64,000 nt of DNA, taken from NCBI GenBank assembly GCA_039030075.1, contig JBCCEW010000023.1:23171-87170 (forward strand), written 5' to 3'. This DNA comes from Myxococcota bacterium (GTDB taxonomy: Bacteria > Myxococcota_A > UBA9160 > SMWR01). Both the position numbers and the translations under genes were made by a program. Below the pieces are notes generated by a model. That model was given only the letters and a program-made list of their open reading frames with translations. It made no database searches and had not been told where the DNA came from. This document shows positions 1 to 7,796 of the stretch, piece by piece (positions within the stretch are counted from its first letter, which is position 1; every line of letters begins with the position of its first letter).

Positions 1-812
1 CGATCGATTGCTGGGTGAACACGAGCATTGGGGGTGGCGAGAACGCGCCCCCCGAGTTCTTGCAGCGGGTCAACGACGACTACTTCAAGCGCGACGACGA
101 CGACTTCTTCCGGACCTATGGCCTCGACGAACTCATCGAGACGATGGACCGGGCCGGGGTGGAGAAGGCGATTCTCACGACGTCGGCCGCCTCACCGGAG
201 GGGTTCGCCACCCGCTACGCAAAAGAGCGACCGGACCGTTTCGCGCTCTCGTGCATGCTCGACCCGAGCCAGCCAATGGAGGCGGTGCGGCACCTCGAGC
301 GCTGCGTCGGCGAGTACGGGGCGATCCTGGCGCGAATCGTCCCGTTCGGAATCGACGTTCCGCCGGGAGATCGGATCTACTACCCGGTCTACACACGCTG
401 CATCGATCTCGGGATTCCGATCAGCATCAACACCGGCATTCCAGGGCCGCCGGCGCCCGGCGAATGTCAGCGGCCGATGCACCTCGACCACGTGTGTCTC
501 CATTTCCCGGAGCTGGTGCTGATCATGGCCCACGGGGCCGATCCCTGGTGGGGCGAGGCCTGCCGGCTGATGCTCAAGTATCCGAACCTCTACCTGATGA
601 CGTCGGCCTACTTGCCGCGCTACTTCCCGCCCGAGTTCCTGCATTTCATGAATACCCGCGGCAAGCACAAGGTGATGTACGCCTCGGACCACCCGGCGAT
701 CGCGATGGATCGCTGTCTCGAATCGGCGCGCGAGCTCGACCTGCGGCCTGGCGTTCTCGAGCGCTACCTCTACGACAACGCCAACGACGTGCTCTTCCAG
801 GGGAAGGGGTGA
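1..812 (+). CDS. Amidohydrolase (amidohydrolase_2 family), 5'-truncated by the window edge
   Basis: Metal-dependent TIM-barrel hydrolase or decarboxylase of the amidohydrolase_2 (COG2159) type; the substrate cannot be read. The frame is open to base 3 and reads IDCWVN just before the first possible GTG at 15. Members of this family usually start with a Met just ahead of an IDC/IDx beta strand, so the true start lies just outside the window. Visible signatures are MAHGAD at mid-protein, ASDHPAI near the end and a final Asn-Ala (NDN-AN) segment, which correspond to metal-ligand and catalytic strands of the fold. About 268 residues are present, close to full length. The stop overlaps the next start by four bases (GTGA). 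Confidence 0.85.
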   Translation, partial: IDCWVNTSIGGGENAPPEFLQRVNDDYFKRDDDDFFRTYGLDELIETMDRAGVEKAILTTSAASPEGFATRYAKERPDRFALSCMLDPSQPMEAVRHLERCVGEYGAILARIVPFGIDVPPGDRIYYPVYTRCIDLGIPISINTGIPGPPAPGECQRPMHLDHVCLHFPELVLIMAHGADPWWGEACRLMLKYPNLYLMTSAYLPRYFPPEFLHFMNTRGKHKVMYASDHPAIAMDRCLESARELDLRPGVLERYLYDNANDVLFQGKG

Positions 813-1186
813 GCGACCTCTCGCCGGGGGCACGCGTCGCCAGCTTCGGTCACGCGCTGCGCGGCATCGCGACCCTGATCGTCGGCGAGCCCCATGCCTG
901 GTTCCACGCTGTCGCCACGGTCGCGGTGGTCGGCGTGGGCGTCTGGTTCGACGTTTCGTCGGGGGAGTGGGCCTGGCTCGCGCTGGCGATCGGACTGGTG
1001 TGGGTGGCCGAGGCGTTCAACACGGCCCTCGAGGCCCTGGCGGACGTGCTCCACCCGGGACACCACGACGGGGTCGGCCGCGCGAAGGACCTGGCGGCAG
1101 GGGCCGTGCTCCTGGCGGCGTTCACGTCGGTCGCGATCGCGGGCTTCGTGTTCGTTCCGCGGGTGCTCGATCTCTGGTGGCGCTAG
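809..1186 (+). CDS. dgkA: Diacylglycerol/undecaprenol kinase, DgkA family
   Basis: A 125-residue integral membrane lipid kinase that phosphorylates diacylglycerol or undecaprenol with ATP, recycling lipid intermediates at the inner membrane. The DgkA signature is clear: EAFNTALE on the second helix and AKDLAAGAVLL on the third, with three hydrophobic helices. Size matches the family (about 120 residues). I chose GTG at 809 because it overlaps the preceding TGA (GTGA), which suggests translational coupling to the amidohydrolase; there is no functional link I can see between the two. The distinction between diacylglycerol and undecaprenol as substrate cannot be made here. Confidence 0.88.
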   Translation: MSDLSPGARVASFGHALRGIATLIVGEPHAWFHAVATVAVVGVGVWFDVSSGEWAWLALAIGLVWVAEAFNTALEALADVLHPGHHDGVGRAKDLAAGAVLLAAFTSVAIAGFVFVPRVLDLWWR

Positions 1187-1285
1187 TCGCCTGAGGTCTC
1201 CTCGAACCCCCGGTCGCGCGGCGGTTCGGTGTACGCTGGGCGTGCGCGTTGCGCGCGCGTCTCGCACGCAGCTGGAGGGGAACGC

Positions 1286-2752
1286 ATGGGACTCGTCGTC
1301 GCTCTCGCCTGGGCCCTCACTCTGCTCCTCGCCTTCGCCGGGTTGGGAGCGACCCTCGGCACGCTGATCGAGGGGCTCGATCGCTCCCAGATCTCCTGGG
1401 CCCCGATCCTCGCCACTGCAGCCTCGTTGCTCGTGGCGTTGGCGCTCACCGTGCACTGGGTGCGAACGCGTGACGCCGGTGGCGGCACCTCTCGGCCGTC
1501 GGGGCGGCGGCGCTTCCTGCTCGGCGCGCTCGCCGGAGGCGGTGGCGTGGCGGCCACCGGGCTCGCCGTCTTCGCACGCAATTTCGACTGGTTCGACACG
1601 ACCATCAAGAATCTCTTCGTCGCCATTCCGCCCAAGAAGTCGCCGGTCTACGACGACCGCTGGGCCGGCGCCGAGGTGCAGTCCTATCGAAGGCTCGGGC
1701 GCACCGAGGCCATGGTGAGCGACATCTCGCTGGGTTCGGGAAGCTCGACGGGGGGCCGCCAGGGGTGGGAGGTGGCCCGTGAAGCGATCGACCGCGGCAT
1801 CAACTACTTCGACACGGCGCCCGACTACTCGGGATCGGGCTCCGAGCTCGCGCTCGGCAAGGCGATGCAGGGCGTGCGTGACAAGATGTTCCTGGCGACG
1901 AAGTTCTGCCGACCGACGGGGCATCTCCCGGTCGGCTCGAGCGTCGACGCGTACATCGAGGCGGTGAACGGCAGCCTGCAACGGCTCCAGACCGACTACG
2001 TCGACCTCATCCACGTCCACTCGTGCAACAGCGTCGAGCGCTTGATGGACGAGAACGCCCACGAGGCCTTCGATCGCCTGCGCGAGCAGGGGAAGGCGCG
2101 CTTCCTCGGCGTGTCGACCCACACGCCGCGTCTCGAGACCGTCGCCAACGCCGCGATCGACAGCGGGCGCTTCGACGTCCTGATGCTCGCCTACCACCAC
2201 GGTGCCTGGCCCGGGCTCGAGGCCGTGATCGACCGCGCCGCGCGCGAAGACGTGGGCGTCGTCGCGATGAAGACGCTGCGCGGTGGGAAGCACCAGGGGC
2301 TCCTGTGGTCACGCGACGAGCGGGACTCGTTCACCCAGGCGTCCTTCAAGTGGGTGCTCTCGAACCCCAGCGTGTCGTGCCTGGTGATCTCGCTCTGGGA
2401 GACGCGCCAGCTCGACGAGTTCCTGACCGCGTCGGGGACGTCCCTCCGGCCCCAGGATCTCGCGGTGCTCGAGCGCTACGCCGAGCTGATCGCGGGCACC
2501 CAGTGTCGCCCGCACTGCGACGTGTGCCTCTCCTCCTGCCCCGAGCAGCGGCCGATCGACGACATCCTGCGCTACCGGATGTACTTCGAGAACTTCGGCG
2601 CTGAGAAGGAAGCGATGCGCTTGTACGCCGGGCTCGAACGCCAGGCCGACGCGTGCGCGGGCTGCGCGGCTCCCTGCCTGGGGAGCTGCCCCGACGGTAT
2701 CGACATCGCCGATCGCATGCGCGGGGCTCACGAGCTGCTGCGGCTCGCCTGA
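1286..2752 (+). CDS. Membrane-anchored aldo/keto reductase with C-terminal cysteine clusters
   Basis: A 488-residue aldo/keto reductase. The start ATG follows GGAGGGG. The N-terminus has two hydrophobic helices (residues about 1-25 and 33-53), then a twin-arginine-like GRRRFLLGALAGG segment, so the enzyme is probably membrane-attached or exported. The (beta/alpha)8 domain carries the AKR catalytic pattern: Asp and Tyr in FDTAPDYSGSG, Lys in ATKFC and His in VHSCN. The C-terminus holds two four-cysteine groups, Cys407/411/414/418 and Cys457/460/464/468, resembling [4Fe-4S] sites. That is known for a subset of AKR proteins, so an electron-transfer role rather than simple NADPH reduction is possible. 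It stands alone between small intergenic gaps. Confidence 0.85.
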   Translation: MGLVVALAWALTLLLAFAGLGATLGTLIEGLDRSQISWAPILATAASLLVALALTVHWVRTRDAGGGTSRPSGRRRFLLGALAGGGGVAATGLAVFARNFDWFDTTIKNLFVAIPPKKSPVYDDRWAGAEVQSYRRLGRTEAMVSDISLGSGSSTGGRQGWEVAREAIDRGINYFDTAPDYSGSGSELALGKAMQGVRDKMFLATKFCRPTGHLPVGSSVDAYIEAVNGSLQRLQTDYVDLIHVHSCNSVERLMDENAHEAFDRLREQGKARFLGVSTHTPRLETVANAAIDSGRFDVLMLAYHHGAWPGLEAVIDRAAREDVGVVAMKTLRGGKHQGLLWSRDERDSFTQASFKWVLSNPSVSCLVISLWETRQLDEFLTASGTSLRPQDLAVLERYAELIAGTQCRPHCDVCLSSCPEQRPIDDILRYRMYFENFGAEKEAMRLYAGLERQADACAGCAAPCLGSCPDGIDIADRMRGAHELLRLA

Positions 2753-2792
2753 GGGAGCCGGCGACCTCGGCGGTCGTCACGAACTCCGTGTC

Positions 2793-2828
2793 GGGACCTG
2801 AGTGGTCATCGGGACTTCAGTGGTCATC
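2793..2828. repeat. Tandem 18-bp imperfect duplication at the end of a gene
   Basis: Two adjacent 18-base units (2793-2810 and 2811-2828) match at 16 of 18 positions; both end in AGTGGTCATC. The second unit contains the stop and last codons of the minus-strand gene at 2817, so the repeat arose at or created the 3' end of that gene. Confidence 0.7.
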
Positions 2829-3212
2829 GACCCCGAACATCGTCTTCTCGTAGCGGTCGGCCGTTTCGGCGAGATAGCGCAAGCACGCGCGGATCTCGGG
2901 TGCGTCGGCCTCGGCCGCACGCAGCGTGTCGACGATCACGAGTTCATTGTCGTGGAGGGCCATGGCGCCATGGGGCAGCTTGAAGCTGAGGCGCAGTCCG
3001 TCGGTGAGTCGCACCGGGTCGATGTGTTTCGCCGGCCCGATCACCGAGAACACCCGCAACATCTCGGTCTGGTCGAAGCGGAACTCCTGCACCCGGACGA
3101 GCTGTCGACGCCCATCCTCGAACTTCAGCTCCACCTGATCCGCAGAGAGTCCCCATCCCTCGCTCTGGCAGACCTCGGCGAGAAGGGCGCGGAAGGATTC
3201 GTAACTCGACAT
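2817..3212 (-). CDS. Conserved hypothetical protein, 131 aa
   Basis: A 131-residue soluble protein with no signal peptide or membrane segment. It alternates short helices and strands, with an Asp/Glu-rich surface (FEDGRRQLVRV, DGLRLSFKLPHGAMALHDNELVI). The overall look recalls small YbjN/secretion-chaperone-like alpha/beta proteins, but I do not recognise a definite family and assign no function. It ends in a short GVDDH tail that lies inside a tandem 18-bp duplication. Its promoter would face the xylose transporter operon (ending at 3259), so the two are in tandem with a 46-base gap and could be cotranscribed. Confidence 0.65.
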   Translation of the reverse strand: MSSYESFRALLAEVCQSEGWGLSADQVELKFEDGRRQLVRVQEFRFDQTEMLRVFSVIGPAKHIDPVRLTDGLRLSFKLPHGAMALHDNELVIVDTLRAAEADAPEIRACLRYLAETADRYEKTMFGVDDH

Positions 3213-3258
3213 GCAGCGTCTCCTGTTGGGTGCAGGCGCGAGGGTAACGAAAGCCGCG

Positions 3259-3984
3259 TCAGCGTCTGCCGAGGATCCAGTCTTCCAGGGTATGGCGCTC
3301 GAGCCCCTGGGTCGGGCTCTCGGTGACCAGCCGGCCTCCGCGCATTACGAGGACCCGTTCGGCCAGGGCGAGTACCCGGGTGAGATCGTGGCTCACCACG
3401 AGGACGGACACGCCGTCGTCCGACACACGTCGGACCCAGCCGTTGACCCGTTCGCTTTCGCCCGGGCCGAGCGCGGCGGTCGGTTCGTCCAGGATCAAGC
3501 ACTTCGCGTCGAGTCGGAGCGCGCGCGCCATGGCGACGAGCTGGCGTTGACCGCCCGAGAGGCGATGCACCGGCACGCCGTAGCCGTCGAAGCCGGGTTG
3601 CAGGCGATCGAGGAGGCTGCGGGTTTCGCTGCGCATCGCGAGCTCGTCGAGCAGGCCGAAGCGGCGAACCTCGTGACCCAGAAAGACGTTCGCCACGACG
3701 TCGAGGTGATCGGCGAGCGCGAGCTCCTGATGCAGGGTGACGATGCCGGCGGCCTCGGCGTCGCGCGGGGACCGGAACCGGACGCGTGTGCCGCTGACGT
3801 GCAGGGCCCCGGCATCGGGGGGCTGCACCCCCGACAAGAGCTCGACCAGGGTCGTCTTCCCCGCGCCATTGTGACCGACCAGGGCCACGACTTCGCCGGC
3901 GGCGATCTCGAAGGAGACGTCGTCGACCGCGGCCACGCCGCCGAAACGCTTCGCGAGTCCGTGCGCGCTGGTGACGCTACTCAT
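3259..3984 (-). CDS. Sugar ABC transporter ATP-binding protein (single-domain, XylG-like)
   Basis: A 241-residue cytoplasmic ATPase of a carbohydrate ABC importer. All NBD motifs are present: Walker A GHNGAGKTT (near residue 38), signature LSGGQRQLV (near 142), Walker B CLILDEPTAAL and switch His in VVSHDLTRV. The ATPases of xylose/ribose importers (XylG, RbsA) usually carry two fused NBDs of about 500 residues; this is a single one, as in FrcA-type systems, so it presumably works as a homodimer. Its ATG overlaps the permease stop (ATGA at 3981-3984). It is the last gene of a permease and binding-protein operon read leftward. Confidence 0.9.
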   Translation of the reverse strand: MSSVTSAHGLAKRFGGVAAVDDVSFEIAAGEVVALVGHNGAGKTTLVELLSGVQPPDAGALHVSGTRVRFRSPRDAEAAGIVTLHQELALADHLDVVANVFLGHEVRRFGLLDELAMRSETRSLLDRLQPGFDGYGVPVHRLSGGQRQLVAMARALRLDAKCLILDEPTAALGPGESERVNGWVRRVSDDGVSVLVVSHDLTRVLALAERVLVMRGGRLVTESPTQGLERHTLEDWILGRR

Positions 3985-5168
3985 GCGGTTCCCCGCCAGC
4001 GCACGTCGAGGGCGACCGCCAGGAGCAGCGTCAAGCCGATCACCACCTGCCGTAGAGCGCTGGTGACGTCGAGGAGCAGCAACCCGTTGTCCAGGCTCTG
4101 CATCCACAGCGCGCCGAGCACCGCGCCCGCCACGCTGCCCGTCCCACCGGCGAGTGAGGTGCCCCCGAGCACGGCTGCGGCGATCACGGCGAGTTCGCTG
4201 AGGGTGCCCATCGAGTTCGTGGCGGCGCCGAGGCGCGCGGTGGTGAGCACGGCGGCGAGGCCGGCGAGGACGCCCATCAAGATGAAGGCTCGCAGCGTGA
4301 CGCCGCGGACATCGATGCCCGCGAGCTCCGCGGCGCGCGGCTGCCCGCCCATCGCGAAGAGATGGCGTCCGAACCGGGTGTGCACCGCCAGGACGTGAAG
4401 CGCCACGCCGACGGCGCCGAGGAGGAGCACCGGGTAGGGCACTCCCGCCACTGCGTCGCCGCGCACGGGCACGGCGCCCGCGAGGGCGACGAAGCCGAGC
4501 AGGGCACCGCATCCCGCGATCGCGATGCCGACTTCCCAGGCCAGGGGAAGCGCGGCCTCGCCGAGCGCCAGGGTGCGCCGGCGCCGCGTCGACCGCACGG
4601 CGACCCAGACCGCACCTGCGACGGCGGCCACGAAGAAGCTGACGCCGAGCGGCAGGACGCCGTGCAGGCCTCCCCCGATGCGGGTGTAGGGCTCGGGCAG
4701 CGGGGCCAGGGTCTGGCCGTCGCTCACGAGCCAGGCGGCGCCCCGGAAGACGAGCAGCCCGGCCAGCGTGACCACGAACGCCGGGAGCCCGAGGTGGGCG
4801 ACCCACCAGCCGTGCCATGCCCCGATCGCGCCGGCGAGGCCGATCCCGAGGAGCAGCGCGAGGGGCCAGGGAAGGGGATCGCCGCCCCAGCTGCCGAGCT
4901 GCAGCGCACCGATCGTCATCCCCACGAAGCCGACGATCGACCCGACGGAGAGATCGATGTGGCGGCTCGCGATCACGAAGACCATGCCCATCGCCATTAC
5001 GCCGACCGCGCTCGTCTGCACCGCGAGATTCACGAGGTTGCGCGGCGAGAGGAAGATCCCGTCGCTGGCCCAATCGAAGCCCCACCACAGCGCGACCAGG
5101 CTCGCGAGCATGGCGAAGCGTCGATCCCGCCACGGCGCGGGCGACGTTGCCGGGGTCGCCGCGGTCAT
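3981..5168 (-). CDS. Sugar ABC transporter permease, XylH-like
   Basis: A 395-residue inner-membrane permease of the monosaccharide (BPD_transp_2) family. It starts MTAATPATSP and reads into repeated hydrophobic helices; the segment SRHIDLSVGSIVGFVGM is the hallmark of xylose/ribose permeases, and GAVLGALWMQSLDNGLLLL near the C-terminus is also typical. The length matches XylH (about 390), longer than RbsC. It lies 13 bases after the binding-protein gene and overlaps the ATPase start by four bases, so all three are one transcription unit. The substrate is probably a pentose such as xylose; no xylose catabolic genes are in this window. Confidence 0.9.
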   Translation of the reverse strand: MTAATPATSPAPWRDRRFAMLASLVALWWGFDWASDGIFLSPRNLVNLAVQTSAVGVMAMGMVFVIASRHIDLSVGSIVGFVGMTIGALQLGSWGGDPLPWPLALLLGIGLAGAIGAWHGWWVAHLGLPAFVVTLAGLLVFRGAAWLVSDGQTLAPLPEPYTRIGGGLHGVLPLGVSFFVAAVAGAVWVAVRSTRRRRTLALGEAALPLAWEVGIAIAGCGALLGFVALAGAVPVRGDAVAGVPYPVLLLGAVGVALHVLAVHTRFGRHLFAMGGQPRAAELAGIDVRGVTLRAFILMGVLAGLAAVLTTARLGAATNSMGTLSELAVIAAAVLGGTSLAGGTGSVAGAVLGALWMQSLDNGLLLLDVTSALRQVVIGLTLLLAVALDVRWRGTA

Positions 5169-5181
5169 CGGACGACGTCCC

Positions 5182-6273
5182 TCAACGCACGCAGGCCGGC
5201 GGACCCTCGCCCGCCTCCGAGACGCCGCGGCACACTTCGGCCCGGGTGACCCAGCCGGCTTCGATCACCCGGTCGAGGTTGTCGCGCGTGATCGGCAGGG
5301 GCTCGAGCAACAGCGCAGAGACCTGGCGCCCGGAGGGCGTGGTGTAGGCGGCGGCGCCCTCGATGCGATCGGGAGAGACGCCTCGCGCGAGGGCGCGGCT
5401 GACCTCGGCGGCTCTGCGGCCCAGTTCGCGCGAGTCCTTCCAGACGCTCACGGTCTGCAGCCCCTTCGCGATGCGGTTGAGCGCGGCGCGGTCGCCATCC
5501 TGTCCGGAGACGGGGATGCCGGGGAGGCCCTGCGCCGCGAGCGCGGCGGAGACGCCGCCGGCCATCGCATCGTTGCTACACACGACAGCGTCTACCTCGC
5601 CGCGGTTGCGGACCAGGAGCTGTTCCATCACGCGCTGGGCCACCTCGGGCAGCCAACCCTCGACGTACTGATCCCCGACGATCTCGACCCGGCCGGCCGC
5701 GATCGCCTCCGCGAGGGCGTCGCGCTGCCCGGCATGGACGAACTCGGTGTTCGGGTCCTGGGGAGAACCCTTGATGTAGACGAAGCGCCCGCGCGGCTGG
5801 ACGGCCAGGATCTGTTCCGCCTGGAGTCGCCCCACCCGACGGTTGTCGAAGGAGAGGTAGAAGACGTCCGGCGCGTCGATCAAGCGGTCGTAGGCCAGGA
5901 CCGGAACCCCGGCCGCGCGCGCGGCCGCGAGACCCGGACCGATGGCGGCCGCGTCGTGAGCCACCACCACCAGCACGTCGACGCCGCGCGCGAGCAGGTT
6001 CTCGAGGTCGCTGAGCTGCTTCTCCGTCGAACTCTGGGCGTCCGTCGAGAGGATCTCGGCTCCGTGCGCCTCGAGGCCGGCTTCGAGCGCGGCTTCGTCG
6101 ATCTTCCAGCGCTCTTCCTGGAAGTTCGACCACGAGACCCCGACCCGCAGTGGCTCGGTCTCGCACCACGCGGGGGCCCCGGACAGGAGCAGCGCCAGAA
6201 CCGAGAGCGCTGCCGCGCGGCGCGCGTTCCGCAAAGGCGACGCGAGAACGCGTGCAGAACGACGGTGGCACAA
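5182..6273 (-). CDS. xylF: Periplasmic sugar-binding protein, XylF-like
   Basis: A 363-residue periplasmic binding protein (type I fold) feeding the downstream permease. The N-terminus has an Arg-rich n-region, then AAALSVLALLLSGAPAW, a Sec signal; there is no lipobox. The mature protein begins near ETEPLRVGVSW and has the XylF pattern: DVLVVVAHDAAAI, VLAYDRLI, VEGWLPEVAQ and VCSNDAMAGG with a later VSGQDGD. It is first in the transporter operon and is divergent from a ferritin-like gene across 119 bases. Xylose is the best guess for the ligand from family resemblance only. Confidence 0.88.
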   Translation of the reverse strand: MCHRRSARVLASPLRNARRAAALSVLALLLSGAPAWCETEPLRVGVSWSNFQEERWKIDEAALEAGLEAHGAEILSTDAQSSTEKQLSDLENLLARGVDVLVVVAHDAAAIGPGLAAARAAGVPVLAYDRLIDAPDVFYLSFDNRRVGRLQAEQILAVQPRGRFVYIKGSPQDPNTEFVHAGQRDALAEAIAAGRVEIVGDQYVEGWLPEVAQRVMEQLLVRNRGEVDAVVCSNDAMAGGVSAALAAQGLPGIPVSGQDGDRAALNRIAKGLQTVSVWKDSRELGRRAAEVSRALARGVSPDRIEGAAAYTTPSGRQVSALLLEPLPITRDNLDRVIEAGWVTRAEVCRGVSEAGEGPPACVR

Positions 6274-6392
6274 GCGCGTGGGCTCCTTCGCGAGACGCTG
6301 CAGGCTAACACAGCTACTCTGCCCGTCGGAGACACCGGTGGGGCCGCTTCCGCTTCGAGGCCGCCGGCAGACTCCGTCGCGGGAGAGCGGAC

Positions 6393-6983
6393 GTGGACGA
6401 CGCAGCAGGCGAGCGCATCGAGAAGCTCCTCGAGAAGCTGGTGGCTCAGCAGTCGGAGCTTTCCCTGCGCATCGCTCGTCTCGAATCCGAGGGGGACGAT
6501 GCGAGCGTCGAAGAAAGCCGCGCGGGGCGCGAACGCGTGCTGCGCTTCCTCGATGAGTTCCGCGCCGGCGAGGCGCTCGGCGAACTCTCGCTCGGGGCCT
6601 GGATCGCGGTGTGCACCGACCCGCGCCTTCGCGGCGAGCTGCGCACGGTCGCGGCGCGAGAGGGCAGCCACGCCCGATTGTTGCGCGAGCGCATGCGCGA
6701 GCTCGGTGGTGCGCCCCGCTACGAGGTTCCCGAGGACACCTACGCCCAGGTCCTCGCGAGTTCGTCGAGCACCGAGCGCAGCGATGCCGAGAAGGTGCGT
6801 GACTTCACGCGGCGCTTTCCCGACCCCGACGCCGCGCTGGCGCCGATCCTGCGCTTCGCCGACAGCCTTGGCGACGATCCCGAGACCCAGTCGCTCTTGC
6901 GCAGCATCGCCCAGGACGAACGTGCGACCCTCGAGCTCTTCTACGCCGCCGAAGCGCGCTTCGCCGGGGGCGAAGGCGGCTAG
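6393..6983 (+). CDS. Ferritin-like helical protein, function unknown
   Basis: A 196-residue, all-helical soluble protein starting with GTG after GGGAGAG. An N-terminal coiled-coil-like stretch (residues 5-35) leads into a four-helix pattern with the spacing of ferritin-like diiron proteins: Glu in RAGEALGELSLG, an ExxH in REGSHARLL, and DERATLELFYAAE near the end. I infer a rubrerythrin/ferritin-like fold; whether it binds iron is unproven. A Ser run (ASSSSTERSD) sits in the loop between helix pairs. It is convergent with the enoyl-CoA hydratase gene (seven bases apart). Confidence 0.6.
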   Translation: MDDAAGERIEKLLEKLVAQQSELSLRIARLESEGDDASVEESRAGRERVLRFLDEFRAGEALGELSLGAWIAVCTDPRLRGELRTVAAREGSHARLLRERMRELGGAPRYEVPEDTYAQVLASSSSTERSDAEKVRDFTRRFPDPDAALAPILRFADSLGDDPETQSLLRSIAQDERATLELFYAAEARFAGGEGG

Positions 6984-6990
6984 GCGTCGC

Positions 6991-7794
6991 TCAGTCCTCG
7001 AAGCGGGGCGGCCGCCCTTCCTTGCGGGCGCGAGTGGCCTCTTCGAAGTTCTGCGTCGTCATGCGCACGAAGAGCTGGGTGTGGCTCTCGAGCTCCACGG
7101 CCGCCGACAGGCTGCCCGTCTCGAGCCCCGACCAGATCATGCGCTTCGTCAGCTGGACGCCCTGGGTGCTCCAGCCGTTGATCTGATCGGCGAGATCGAG
7201 GGCTGCGTCGACGAGTCGATCGTCGGGCACCGTCTTCGACACCAGGCCGATCTCGGCCGCCTCCTGCGCCGAGACGTCGCGGCCGGAGAGCATGATCTCG
7301 AAGGCGCGCGAGGAGCCGATCGCCCGCGGCAGTAGGAACGAGAGGCCCAGCTCGGTCGCGGTCAGTCCGTTGTTGATGCCGGCGGCCCGGAAGTAGGCGG
7401 ATTCACCCGCGATGCGGATGTCGGCGCCGAGGGACAGACACATGCCTCCGCCGATGGCGGCGCCGTTGATCGCGGCGATCACGGGCTGGGGCATGCGGCG
7501 CATCGCCGGCACCAGGTCGGCCAGGATCGACATCGCGCGCGTCGCGATCCGGGTGAGGGTGAGTCCGGCGATGTTCGGCGGCGGCTCCGAGTGTTGGGTG
7601 TCGGCGCCCGAACAGAAGCCGCGACCGGTGCCGGTGAGCACGACGCACCAGCAGTCGTTGTCGGCGCCGACCTCCTCGAAGGCCTCGTGGAGTGGCGTCA
7701 TCTGCTCGAAGGACATCGAGTTCATCCGCTCGGGCCGGTCGAGCACGATCACGCTGGTGTGGGGTCGCGGCTTCTCGATTCGCACGTAGGACAT
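6991..7794 (-). CDS. Enoyl-CoA hydratase/isomerase family protein
   Basis: A 267-residue crotonase-fold enzyme acting on acyl-CoA thioesters. The oxyanion-hole segments are visible as RGFCSGAD (near residue 60) and NGAAIGGGMCLSLGADIRIA (near 110), followed by the acid-residue region TATELGLSFLLPRAIG. The length is normal for hydratases. ATG at 7794 lies two bases after the helicase stop, so the gene is translated from the same transcript as the HelD-like helicase. That partnership makes no obvious metabolic sense. The true reaction (hydration, isomerisation or a side pathway) cannot be decided from sequence. Confidence 0.88.
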   Translation of the reverse strand: MSYVRIEKPRPHTSVIVLDRPERMNSMSFEQMTPLHEAFEEVGADNDCWCVVLTGTGRGFCSGADTQHSEPPPNIAGLTLTRIATRAMSILADLVPAMRRMPQPVIAAINGAAIGGGMCLSLGADIRIAGESAYFRAAGINNGLTATELGLSFLLPRAIGSSRAFEIMLSGRDVSAQEAAEIGLVSKTVPDDRLVDAALDLADQINGWSTQGVQLTKRMIWSGLETGSLSAAVELESHTQLFVRMTTQNFEEATRARKEGRPPRFED

Positions 7795-7796
7795 GA

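Noticed and set aside
4768..7335. Plus-strand open frame of 855 codons opposite the xylose permease and binding protein
   Set aside because: Antisense shadow with Arg/His/Asp-rich composition; the minus-strand proteins are well-defined ABC components.
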